Shown here piece by piece: positions 1 to 5,703 of a stretch of 13,948 nucleotides of DNA. The stretch is taken from contig JAYTMT010000035.1 of assembly GCA_043728315.1 (NCBI GenBank), positions 1 to 13,948 on the forward strand, read 5' to 3'. A program made the translations under genes and the position numbers. Position 1 is the first letter of the stretch. Every line of letters starts with the position of its first letter. The stretch comes from JAAFIP01 sp043728315 (GTDB lineage Bacteria; Pseudomonadota; Gammaproteobacteria; Burkholderiales; Burkholderiaceae_C). The notes beneath the pieces are model-generated. The model did not search any database. It saw only the letters and a list, made by a program, of their open reading frames with translations, and was not told the origin of the DNA.

Positions 1-1
1 C

Positions 2-922
2 CTCTTTACCTCACAAGATTTATGGCAATTAGTAAAGCCCACTGTGCGCCAGATAGAGGCGGACGATGCCGTATTGATCTTTGATGACACCATACAAGAG
101 AAAGCGTGGACAGATGAGAGCGAGCTCATTTGCTGGCATTTTGACCATTGCTCAGGACGTAGCGTCAAAGGAATCAATTTGCTCAACGCGCTGTACCACT
201 GCGCCGACGTATCCATTCCCGTGGCCTTTGAGCTGGTCAAAAAGCCCTTGCAGTTTTGCGACCTAGCCACCCGCAAACTCAAACGCGCCAGTGAGGTCAC
301 CAAAAATGAACAAATGCGCTCCATCATCGAGACCTGCGTGTCGCAAAAGCTCAAGTTTCGCTACGTGCTGATGGACAGTTGGTTTGCCGCACAAGAGAAT
401 TTTGCATTCATCATCAAAAAAGAAAGGCACTTTATCGCAGCATTAAAAGACAACCGATTGATCGCCCTGTCAGCGCTAGACAAGGCGCGGGGACGCTACA
501 CGCGTGTAGATGCATTGCAATTACAGGACAAACAGACCGTGCGCGGCTGGCTCAAGGGCTTTGAAAACGAGGTGCTCATTGGTCGGCAGATCTTTACAAA
601 CAAAGATGGCAGTACGGGTGTATTGAACTTGGTAAGCAGTGATACGGCGCTTGATGGCGAGCAAATGACCACACTCTATAAAAAACGCTGGAGCGTGGAA
701 GTTTTTCACAAATCACTCAAATCCAATGCGGCGTTGGCTAAATCTCCAACACGCACGGTTAAAACACAAAACAACCATGTATTCATGTCAATCTATGCGG
801 TCTTCAAACTGGAGTGCCTCAAACTCAAGCTGCATCTGAATCACTTTGCGCTGCGCGCCAAAATGTTTATGAAAGCCCAGCAAATCGCGTTTGCAGAGCT
901 TCAGGCGCTGCGGGCTGCGTAA
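2..922 (+). CDS. IS4-family transposase, 5' end outside window
   Basis: Transposase of an IS4-family insertion sequence, a DDE enzyme that cuts and pastes its own element. The frame is open to the left edge, giving 306 visible residues. Members I recall are about 350 aa, so roughly 40 N-terminal residues probably lie upstream. A GTG at 44 could be mistaken for the start, but the codons before it (LFTSQDLWQLVKPT) continue the family sequence. In visible-residue numbering, the first catalytic Asp is in FDDT (about 27-30) and the second is in YVLMDSWFA (about D125). The third acidic residue lies in a perfect Y-(2)-R-(3)-E-(6)-K signature, Y226/R229/E233/K240, which defines IS4. No frameshift or stop is seen, so the gene may be intact. 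The right inverted repeat cannot be identified because the left end is absent. It must lie close to the stop, since the next gene starts 14 nt later. Confidence 0.9.
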   Translation, partial: LFTSQDLWQLVKPTVRQIEADDAVLIFDDTIQEKAWTDESELICWHFDHCSGRSVKGINLLNALYHCADVSIPVAFELVKKPLQFCDLATRKLKRASEVTKNEQMRSIIETCVSQKLKFRYVLMDSWFAAQENFAFIIKKERHFIAALKDNRLIALSALDKARGRYTRVDALQLQDKQTVRGWLKGFENEVLIGRQIFTNKDGSTGVLNLVSSDTALDGEQMTTLYKKRWSVEVFHKSLKSNAALAKSPTRTVKTQNNHVFMSIYAVFKLECLKLKLHLNHFALRAKMFMKAQQIAFAELQALRAA

Positions 923-936
923 CATCAGAAGCTAAT

Positions 937-1206
937 ATGAATTGGCTTCTCCTTTCTGGTGCCATAGTCTTCGCATGGCTTGCCTTCGACGCGTGGAAAA
1001 TCGCAGTCCCTACAGCAAACGTGCCTTATTCAGTCATAGCAAAAGGCTTGGGACAAAGCGTCGACGGGATACCCTTGCAAGAGCAAGAAAGGCGAAAGAA
1101 TTGGAATTCCCGCTACGGCCTAGGAGATCTAAGTCAGACAGTTTGGCTCTGGATCATCCTTGCACTAGCGTGCGGCGTTGGCTCCGTCGTAGGATTTTTC
1201 GTATGA
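937..1206 (+). CDS. Small two-helix membrane protein, unknown
   Basis: Unrecognised protein of 89 aa. It has a hydrophobic segment at about residues 3-19, a polar charged middle (about 40-66, including the run QEQERRKNW), and a second hydrophobic segment at about 69-89. This suggests a two-helix inner-membrane protein with a central loop. ATG 937 is preferred over the open frame that runs back to 814. The upstream codons overlap the transposase gene in another frame, and hydrophobic membrane-protein sequence begins exactly at MNWLLL. The Shine-Dalgarno signal is weak (AGAAG about 6 nt upstream). The gene starts 14 nt after the transposase stop and is followed by a possible attC-like fold (1208-1297), so it may be an integron-type cassette gene. 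Function unknown; that it is a real gene is likely but not certain. Confidence 0.55.
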   Translation: MNWLLLSGAIVFAWLAFDAWKIAVPTANVPYSVIAKGLGQSVDGIPLQEQERRKNWNSRYGLGDLSQTVWLWIILALACGVGSVVGFFV

Positions 1207-1207
1207 G

Positions 1208-1297
1208 CCGTTTTAACTGGTTGCTCGGCACGGAAGAGAAATCGCAGAAGGCCGCTCGCAGCAAATGTTGCCCGTCGGGTAGCGCCAACGTTAGCCC
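1208..1297 (+). repeat. Possible attC-like recombination site 1
   Basis: About 90 bp between two small membrane-protein genes. It ends in GTTAGCCC (1290-1297), which fits the integron GTTRRRY core. ATG of the next gene follows 6 nt later, typical cassette spacing. The other core would be the AAC at 1215-1217. Inner arms GCTCGGCACGG (1223-1233) and CCGTCGGGTAGC (1272-1283) pair imperfectly with a bulge. The 5' core (TTTTAAC) departs from RYYYAAC, so this site is weaker than the one at 1768. No integron integrase gene is in the window. Confidence 0.4.
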
Positions 1298-1303
1298 ACA
1301 TTG

Positions 1304-1774
1304 ATGGACATCGAGCCTCTTCTTCGGGCAATTTACTTCGCGTTGCGCTGGCGAGTTCTTGCATGCCTTGGAATATCGCTTTTCGCTGCCTCAAAGCTGG
1401 CAGCCTTACCCTGGGTTTCCGTGCTACAGCTTATCGTTTTCGTGAGTCTTGGCGTTGCACTCGGCCTTGCTTGGGAGGAGTCTTGGGACCCAAGCAAGAA
1501 GTCGAGCATAAAAACGCCGCCCCATGAGCTAACCGCACCTACTACAGCGGTAGCAGCAGCTCTAATTGGGTTTGGGGCTTGGGGAGCTGTAAGCAGTACC
1601 GAATTGGGGTCCGTGCTTTTCGGTGCGGGAGTTGCCGCTACAGCCCTTGCATGCTGGTGCGTCGTGCACACCAAACGTCGGGGCTCAATGCAAGCGCCTA
1701 TGTTGCTAGTTTTCGTAGCGGCAAGTGCGGTCGGGTATGTCGTTGGAATTGTCGTGGCGCGATATGTGGGCTAA
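1304..1774 (+). CDS. Multi-pass membrane protein of cassette, unknown
   Basis: Unrecognised, strongly hydrophobic protein of 156 aa. Hydrophobic stretches lie at about residues 17-36, 38-60, 80-120 (probably two helices) and 132-154, so four or five membrane helices are likely. A hydrophilic stretch with SWDPSKKSS lies near residues 60-70, and a basic HTKRRG loop precedes the last helix. ATG 1304 is chosen over TTG 1301 because it gives a standard start and nothing conserved is lost. No good Shine-Dalgarno sequence is seen, as is common for cassette genes with very short leaders. The stop TAA is part of the GGGCTAAC core. Hypothetical membrane proteins are common cassette cargo. No function can be assigned. 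Confidence 0.6.
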   Translation: MDIEPLLRAIYFALRWRVLACLGISLFAASKLAALPWVSVLQLIVFVSLGVALGLAWEESWDPSKKSSIKTPPHELTAPTTAVAAALIGFGAWGAVSSTELGSVLFGAGVAATALACWCVVHTKRRGSMQAPMLLVFVAASAVGYVVGIVVARYVG

Positions 1775-1870
1775 CCCGTTGATCGAGTGGACCTCCCACG
1801 GCGGGTACCGTTTTCGCCATTTTTCGGAGCGGTGTATGCCGTTGGCATCCACTCATCGCCGACTGTCTAC
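1768..1870 (+). repeat. attC-like recombination site 2 (downstream core degenerate)
   Basis: Core GGGCTAAC (1768-1775) is followed by arm GATCGAGTGGA (1781-1791), which pairs with TCCACTCATC (1848-1857) except for one unpaired C at 1784. That is the extrahelical-base arrangement of attC L''/L' boxes. Pairing continues inward with ACGGC (1798-1802)/GCCGT (1838-1842) and ACCG (1807-1810)/CGGT (1830-1833). The expected GTTRRRY after the second arm is only GTCTAC (1865-1870), so the site may be decayed or end an array. The length, about 100 bp, is within the attC range. Confidence 0.5.
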
Positions 1871-2026
1871 ACCACCAAATTCAAGAGGTCACGCCAAATG
1901 CGGACGAACCACTCGCTCTAGCTGGCTCAAGTAGCCGCGCAGCACAAACGCCATGTCACAGGTTTCGCAACGAATATTACTCTAAGGTTTAGAATCAAAC
2001 TCAATTTGTCACCACGGGAAACTGAA
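1871..2026. other. Non-coding stretch upstream of hicB-like gene
   Basis: No convincing gene is seen. On the minus strand a 28-codon open stretch (about 1870-1985) ends in a stop and has a CxxC-like start (RCETCDMAFVLRGY). It could be a remnant of a gene end, but it is too short to call. On the plus strand TAGAAT at 1990-1995 resembles a -10 box for the antitoxin gene, but no good -35 box sits at the right distance. Confidence 0.35.
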
Positions 2027-2257
2027 ATGGAACGCATGATTCAACTCCACATTGAGCACTTGCCTGAAGGGGTGTATTTGGCAACCAGCGATGATGTGCA
2101 AGGCTTGATAGCGCAAGGAAATACCTTGCAAAGCACTTTAGAAATAGCGCGGGATGTAGCCAAGCGTTTAATCGAGTCGCAAGCAGAGGAGTTCACGGTT
2201 GGGCGAACTTTGATGGCGGGTGCCTCATTCGACTATCCGCTTGTGGTAAGTGTGTAA
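2027..2257 (+). CDS. HicB-like antitoxin (DUF1902 type), orphan
   Basis: A 76-aa protein resembling the small HicB/DUF1902 antitoxins of type II HicAB toxin-antitoxin systems. Such proteins fold over the HicA RNase and block it. Visible hallmarks are the N-terminal strand pattern IQLHIEHLPEGVYLATSDDV, followed by GLIAQGNTLQSTLEIARDVAKRLIE, the HicB strand-turn-helix core. The C-terminal part is short and has no obvious separate DNA-binding domain. ATG 2027 (a second in-frame ATG is at 2036) is preferred over TTG 2006. A weak purine stretch GGGAA lies at 2016-2020. No intact hicA follows. The stop TAA overlaps an ATG (2257-2259), as in coupled TA pairs, but that frame soon runs into the palindromic repeat (2343-2554). 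The family call is from recognition, not a search. Confidence 0.7.
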   Translation: MERMIQLHIEHLPEGVYLATSDDVQGLIAQGNTLQSTLEIARDVAKRLIESQAEEFTVGRTLMAGASFDYPLVVSV

Positions 2258-2342
2258 TGGGCTGTGGAGTGCCACAAACACTTCGGCTTTGCGCTACATC
2301 GTTATGCGGCAGGAAGTCACGCAATTCGGCACAACCGCCCCC
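2257..2342 (+). pseudogene. Possible hicA remnant after hicB-like gene
   Basis: An ATG at 2257 overlaps the hicB-like stop (TAATG), the layout expected for a coupled toxin gene. The first codons read MGCGVPQTLRL. After a shift of reading frame the sequence reads RYIVMRQEVTQFG, which loosely resembles the first helix of HicA-type toxins. The reading then runs into the inverted repeat at 2343. This suggests a toxin gene lost to frameshift and repeat insertion. The resemblance is weak and could be chance. Confidence 0.25.
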
Positions 2343-2554
2343 AGCCTGCGCCCGCCCCACTGCGCAGCGCACTGGGCATCCATTGAGGGACGGGCTGGAG
2401 AAGCGCAAAAATGTGGGATCAGGGCTGTCATCTGTTTGAGCCCGCAGGGCGAGTTATGACAGACCCCCACATTTTGAGCATCGGACAGCTTCCCGCGCAG
2501 CGGGCCGGCACTGAAGGCTGCCAAGTGCGCTGCGCAGTGGGGCGGGCGCAGGCT
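2343..2554. repeat. 212-bp nested palindromic repeat element
   Basis: The outer arms are a perfect 30-bp inverted repeat (2343-2372 with 2525-2554). Further inward arms are AAAATGTGGG (2408-2417) with CCCACATTTT (2466-2475), then CTGTCAT (2425-2431) with ATGACAG (2456-2462), then GCCC-GCA-GGGC at the centre (2440-2450). The whole unit would fold into one long bulged hairpin on either strand. It fills the gap between two convergent genes. Open frames across it, such as 2294-2614 on the minus strand, are by-products of the repeat. I recall similar dispersed sequences in Comamonadaceae genomes, where they yield spurious hypothetical proteins. It may also stop transcription from both sides. Confidence 0.8.
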
Positions 2555-2581
2555 ACCGGAGGATACAAAAACTTGGTGTGA

Positions 2582-2610
2582 ACCCTTCGACAAGCCAAAG
2601 GCGAACGGGT
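2582..2610. repeat. Short dispersed palindrome (CCCTTCGACAAG...GCGAACGGG type)
   Basis: An imperfect palindrome beginning ACCCTTCGACAAG and ending GGCGAACGGGT. It belongs to a short repeat (CCCTTCGACAAGC...GGGCGAACGGG) that I recognise from many proteobacterial intergenic regions, here with a variant centre (CCAAAG). It lies 10 nt beyond the stop of the FAA-hydrolase-family gene on that gene's strand and could act as its transcript-end hairpin. No T-run follows. Confidence 0.6.
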
Positions 2611-2620
2611 ACAAACAGCC

Positions 2621-3805
2621 TTAAAGCACCCCACGCCTAGCCAACGACCGCATCAAATCCCGCACGCCAAATGTCCAAGGCGCGACCTTGTCGGACGTGT
2701 TCACCGCATTGGTCAAGCAGCCCAACAGCGGGGTGCTGATGCGCACCACGTCGCCCACGGCGTGGGTGAAGCCTGAGCCCGGGCCGTGGCGGTCTTGGGT
2801 GGGGGCGAACATGGTGCCTAGGAAAAGCATGAAGCCGTCGGGGTATTGGTGGCTGGCATGCAATGTTTGGGCGACCAAGTCCAGCGGGTCGCGGCTAATC
2901 ATCTTGAGCGAGCTTGCGCCTTGCATCTCAAAGCCGTCGTTGCCAGTCACTTGCATGGCCAAGTCGCATTGGCGCACATCGTCTATGCTGAAATGCGCGT
3001 CGAATAATCGAATAAAGGGGCCAATGGCGCAGGACGCGTTGTTGTCTTTGGCTTTGCCCAAGAGCAGGGCGCTGCGGCCTTCCACGTCGCGCAGGTTCAC
3101 GTCATTGCCCAATGCCGCGCCCTGCACTTGGCCGCTGGGGCTCACGCACAGCACAATCTCGGGCTCGGGGTTGTTCCACTGGCTTTCGGGGTGAATGCCT
3201 ACCTGCGCGCCCGTGCCCACGGCGCTCATGGGCTGTGATTTGGTGAAAATTTCGGCATCTTTGCCAATGCCCACCTCTAGGTATTGCGACCACATGCCGC
3301 GCTCTATCAGCAGCGCTTTGACCTGCATGGCCTGCGCCGAGCCGGGCTTGAGCGCACGCAAATTCTCACCAATCACCTGCGTGATGGCCTCGCGCACGCC
3401 CGCCGCCCGCGCCGCGTCGCCGCGCGCCTGCTCCTCAATCACCCGCTCGAGCATGCTGGCCACAAAAGTCACGCCTGCGGCTTTGATGGGCTGCAAATCG
3501 CAAGGGGCTAGCCAATGCAGATGCGCCGCCGCACCGCCCGCTAAGCCTTCGCATTCTGCATGGCCTTGTACGGCTGATAAGTCGGCTATTCTGGGCAACT
3601 TGCCAGCGGCAAAAGCGGCGTCGATGGCCTCGGCTGGCGCGTCTTGCGCCATCAGGTCAGCGCTGGTGGCGGCTATTGGAGTTGCGTCGTATACGCCGTC
3701 TGTGCGGGCTAATACTAGGCATGGGGCGGCTATTTGTGGCCACCAAATACGGCCTATCAATGTGGATTGGTGGGCATCTTGAGGCAGGAGGTTGTTGGTT
3801 TTCAT
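2621..3805 (-). CDS. Fumarylacetoacetate hydrolase-family protein, sugar-acid dehydratase-like
   Basis: A 394-aa enzyme of the FAA hydrolase superfamily, divalent-metal enzymes that hydrolyse, decarboxylate or dehydrate 2-oxo acids. The C-terminal half is the catalytic domain. It has NNPEPEIVL (about 211-219) with metal-binding E214 and E216, then GNDVNLRDVEGR (233-244), GKAKDNNASCAIGPF (250-264) and a glycine-rich stretch GPGSGFTHAVGDVV further on. The length and the GNDVNLRD...GKAKD pattern resemble the long subfamily that includes 2-keto-3-deoxy-D-xylonate or -arabinonate dehydratases of non-phosphorylative pentose pathways. That substrate is inferred; no pentose genes are nearby. ATG 3805 is used, with no clear Shine-Dalgarno sequence. 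A second ATG lies 6 nt upstream in the same frame. It is flanked by repeats on both sides, so it is probably transcribed alone. Confidence 0.88.
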   Translation of the reverse strand: MKTNNLLPQDAHQSTLIGRIWWPQIAAPCLVLARTDGVYDATPIAATSADLMAQDAPAEAIDAAFAAGKLPRIADLSAVQGHAECEGLAGGAAAHLHWLAPCDLQPIKAAGVTFVASMLERVIEEQARGDAARAAGVREAITQVIGENLRALKPGSAQAMQVKALLIERGMWSQYLEVGIGKDAEIFTKSQPMSAVGTGAQVGIHPESQWNNPEPEIVLCVSPSGQVQGAALGNDVNLRDVEGRSALLLGKAKDNNASCAIGPFIRLFDAHFSIDDVRQCDLAMQVTGNDGFEMQGASSLKMISRDPLDLVAQTLHASHQYPDGFMLFLGTMFAPTQDRHGPGSGFTHAVGDVVRISTPLLGCLTNAVNTSDKVAPWTFGVRDLMRSLARRGVL

Positions 3806-3840
3806 GGCATAGTTGGTTGGTTGCGGATTAATACGGACAT

Positions 3841-4091
3841 CCGGCCGCGAAGGGCGCGAAAGTTACGCTAAAGACGCGAAAGGAATACCAAAAAGAGGTT
3901 GATAGGGTATTTTTAAAGAAAATATGCCAAACGTCAGCGTCATATGGTCATATTGTGCTATGAAAAATATATTAAATAAAAAAGAATAGTCACACAAACG
4001 TTCAATAACCAGTCACCAAACATGCATTTTCGATATTAATTTTGGTATTTTTTCGCGTCTTTAGCGTAACTTTCGCGCCCTTCGCGGCCGG
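3841..4091. repeat. 251-bp MITE-like element with long inverted repeats
   Basis: The left arm 3841-3893 and right arm 4040-4091 are inverted copies. The outermost 41 bp (3841-3881 and 4051-4091) match perfectly. The next 11-12 bp match with one substitution and one indel. The arms are GC-rich with repeated CGCGAA hexamers. The 146 bp between them are AT-rich and non-coding. No target-site duplication is obvious at the edges. It occupies nearly the whole 310-bp gap between the exonuclease and FAA-hydrolase-family genes. It could be a non-autonomous transposable element or a very large transcript hairpin. Confidence 0.75.
3933..3961. repeat. 29-bp intergenic repeat, copy 1
   Basis: Begins GTCAGCGTCATATGGTCATA and ends TTGTGCTAT. 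It matches 6507-6535 at 27 of 29 positions. It lies inside the AT-rich core of the MITE-like element. It contains the direct repeat GTCATA-N2-TCATA around an NdeI-type CATATG palindrome. Function unknown. Confidence 0.75.
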
Positions 4092-4115
4092 AAGTTCTCC
4101 CCCGCATTCAACCCC

Positions 4116-4946
4116 TCAAAATCCCAACTCATAGCCAATAGTAATCGGCGCATGGTCAGAAAATTTCTCGGTTTTGTAGATCGCCTCGGTTCTCGCCAGC
4201 GCTGCAATCGCAGGCGTAGCCAAGTGGTAGTCCAACCGCCAGCCTACGTTTTTCTCATAGGCTGCGCCGCGCTGGCTCCACCAGGTGTAGCAGGTGTCGG
4301 TGGTGTTGGGTTGCAGGCGGCGGTAGACATCTACCAAGCCGGGGCTGCCTTTTTCGCCGGCGGCCAAGATGCCCGTCATCCAAGCGCGCTCCTCGGGGGT
4401 GAAGCCGCTGTTTTTTTGGTTGCTTTTCCAGTTTTTTAAATCGGCCTCTTGGTGGGCAATGTTCAAATCGCCACACAAAATGAAATCGCGCTTTTTGGCC
4501 AAGGCCGCCAAATGGGGTCGCATGAGGGCTAAAAACCGGAATTTGGCCTCTTGCCGCTCAGGGCCGGCCGAGCCGCTGGGGAAGTAGCTGCTGATCACCG
4601 ACAGCTTGCGCAGTGGCGTGTCAAAGCGCAGCTCCACATAGCGGCCTTCAAAGTCAAACTCGCCGCCTTGTTTTTCGTCAAAGCCAATGATTACCTCGCT
4701 GGGCTCGTGGCGGCTGTACACGCCCACGCCGGAGTAGCCCTTTTTTTGCGCAAACTGAAAATAGCCCTGCATGCCCGCAATGCTTTCAAACCCGCCAGCG
4801 GCCATGTCAGCGGCTTGCGCCTTGATTTCTTGGACGCACATAAAATGGGGGGCGGTTTTCTCCACCCAGGCCTGCATGCCCTTGCTGGCCGCCGAGCGGA
4901 TGCCGTTAAAGTTTAGGCTGGTAACGCTACACAACGATTGTTTCAT
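4116..4946 (-). CDS. xth: Exodeoxyribonuclease III / AP endonuclease
   Basis: A 276-aa enzyme of the ExoIII family (xth/exoA). It repairs DNA by cutting at abasic sites, removing 3' blocks and degrading one strand 3'-5'. All catalytic elements are present: N12 in SLNFNGIR, E40 in VQEIKA (Mg ligand), Y121 in SSYFPSG, D160 and N162 in CGDLNIAH, W222/W223 in YTWWS, D239 in GWRLDYH, and H265 in FSDHAP. The length is typical of the beta-proteobacterial ExoIII type. The start is ATG 4946, just before the first core strand. Only weak purines (TGAG) precede it. Its start codon shares the CATG at 4944-4947 with divergent pyrE, so each gene's promoter must lie within the other's coding sequence. The downstream gap holds the MITE-like element. 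Confidence 0.95.
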   Translation of the reverse strand: MKQSLCSVTSLNFNGIRSAASKGMQAWVEKTAPHFMCVQEIKAQAADMAAGGFESIAGMQGYFQFAQKKGYSGVGVYSRHEPSEVIIGFDEKQGGEFDFEGRYVELRFDTPLRKLSVISSYFPSGSAGPERQEAKFRFLALMRPHLAALAKKRDFILCGDLNIAHQEADLKNWKSNQKNSGFTPEERAWMTGILAAGEKGSPGLVDVYRRLQPNTTDTCYTWWSQRGAAYEKNVGWRLDYHLATPAIAALARTEAIYKTEKFSDHAPITIGYELGF

Positions 4947-5643
4947 GACTCAAAATCTTTCACCACAACAAGACAAGCTGGCCGTTCAATTCGTGCAATT
5001 CGCGGTCGAATCCGGCGTGCTCACATTCGGTGAGTTTAAGACCAAGGCGGGGCGTTTGTCGCCCTATTTTTTCAATGCGGGTCTGTTTGACGACGGCGCG
5101 AAGCTGTCCAAGTTGGCCGAGTTTTATGCCCAGCGCATTGTCGCCAGTGGCATCGAATTTGACATGATTTTTGGCCCCGCGTACAAAGGCATTCCGCTGG
5201 CGGCGGCGGTGGCCATTGAGCTGGCGCGCATGGGCCGCAATGTGCCCTTTGCCTACAACCGCAAAGAGGCCAAAGACCACGGCGAAGGCGGCTCTTTGGT
5301 GGGCGCGCCCGTGCGCGGGAGGGTATTGATTATTGACGACGTGATGAGCGCGGGCACGGCGGCCAAAGAGTCGATTGCCATCATCCGCGCCGCAGGTGCC
5401 ACGGCGCATGCGGTGGCCATTGCGCTAGACCGCCAAGAAAAAGCCTTGGAAAACGGTGTGGATGTGCCACACAGCGCGGTGCAATACGTGACCCATGTGC
5501 TGGGTTTAGAGGTTTGTGCCATTGCGCGGCTGGGTGATTTGCTGCAATATCTGTTGTCGCAAAACGGCGCATCCAGTGCAAGCCACGCCGCGTACTACGA
5601 CAAAGTGCTGGCCTACCGGCAGCGCTACGGTGTCGATTTGTAA
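4945..5643 (+). CDS. pyrE: Orotate phosphoribosyltransferase
   Basis: A 232-aa cytosolic enzyme of pyrimidine synthesis that joins orotate to PRPP to give orotidine 5'-phosphate. Visible elements are FKTKAGRLSPYFFNAG (31-46, orotate-binding region), FGPAYKGIPLA (76-86), the mobile catalytic loop NRKEAKDHGEGG (105-116), and the PRPP signature VLIIDDVMSAGTA (127-139). The length is as expected (about 210-235 aa). The frame is open back to 4771, but that stretch lies opposite the exonuclease gene and has no pyrE character. ATG 4945 puts the conserved QFVQFAVESGVL helix near the N-terminus. No Shine-Dalgarno sequence is visible upstream of it. Divergent from xth, with overlapping start codons and no intergenic DNA, so its promoter is probably inside the xth coding region. 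Confidence 0.95.
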   Translation: MTQNLSPQQDKLAVQFVQFAVESGVLTFGEFKTKAGRLSPYFFNAGLFDDGAKLSKLAEFYAQRIVASGIEFDMIFGPAYKGIPLAAAVAIELARMGRNVPFAYNRKEAKDHGEGGSLVGAPVRGRVLIIDDVMSAGTAAKESIAIIRAAGATAHAVAIALDRQEKALENGVDVPHSAVQYVTHVLGLEVCAIARLGDLLQYLLSQNGASSASHAAYYDKVLAYRQRYGVDL

Positions 5644-5703
5644 GTGGTAAGTGATACAAATTGGGTTGGGTAAAGCGACGGAAATTCGGGCAAAATCACG
5701 TTT

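Larger units (their letters stand above)
1291..1870 (+). mobile_element. Putative integron-type gene cassette
   Basis: A single-gene unit of about 575 bp. It starts at the core point G^TTAGCCC (1290/1291) and ends in an attC-like site (1768-1870). The 5' core of that site, GGGCTAAC, is the exact reverse complement of the GTTAGCCC at the other end. This is what a cassette predicts, because its two ends form one attC when it is circular. The gene inside runs from 6 nt after the left core to a stop codon that lies inside the right core, the usual compact cassette design. Alternatives are an unrelated pair of hairpins or a decayed cassette. The integrase and attI are not visible. Confidence 0.5.

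Noticed and set aside
814..936. Upstream extension of the small membrane-protein gene
   Set aside because: It overlaps the transposase gene in another frame and encodes no hydrophobic or conserved stretch; the membrane protein begins at ATG 937.
1725..1934. Open frame across the second attC-like site
   Set aside because: It is a by-product of the fold: overlapping the end of the cassette gene, with no start signal or recognisable protein.
1870..1985. Minus-strand 28-codon stretch with a CxxC pair, possible C-terminus of a lost gene
   Set aside because: Too short and bounded by a stop; no family recognised, so not called as a gene or pseudogene.
2294..2614. Minus-strand 106-codon frame
   Set aside because: It translates the palindromic repeat and the short dispersed repeat; such frames recur wherever the repeat occurs.
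4771..4944. 58-codon N-terminal extension of pyrE
   Set aside because: It is opposite the exonuclease coding sequence and has no pyrE homology; the family N-terminus begins near ATG 4945.
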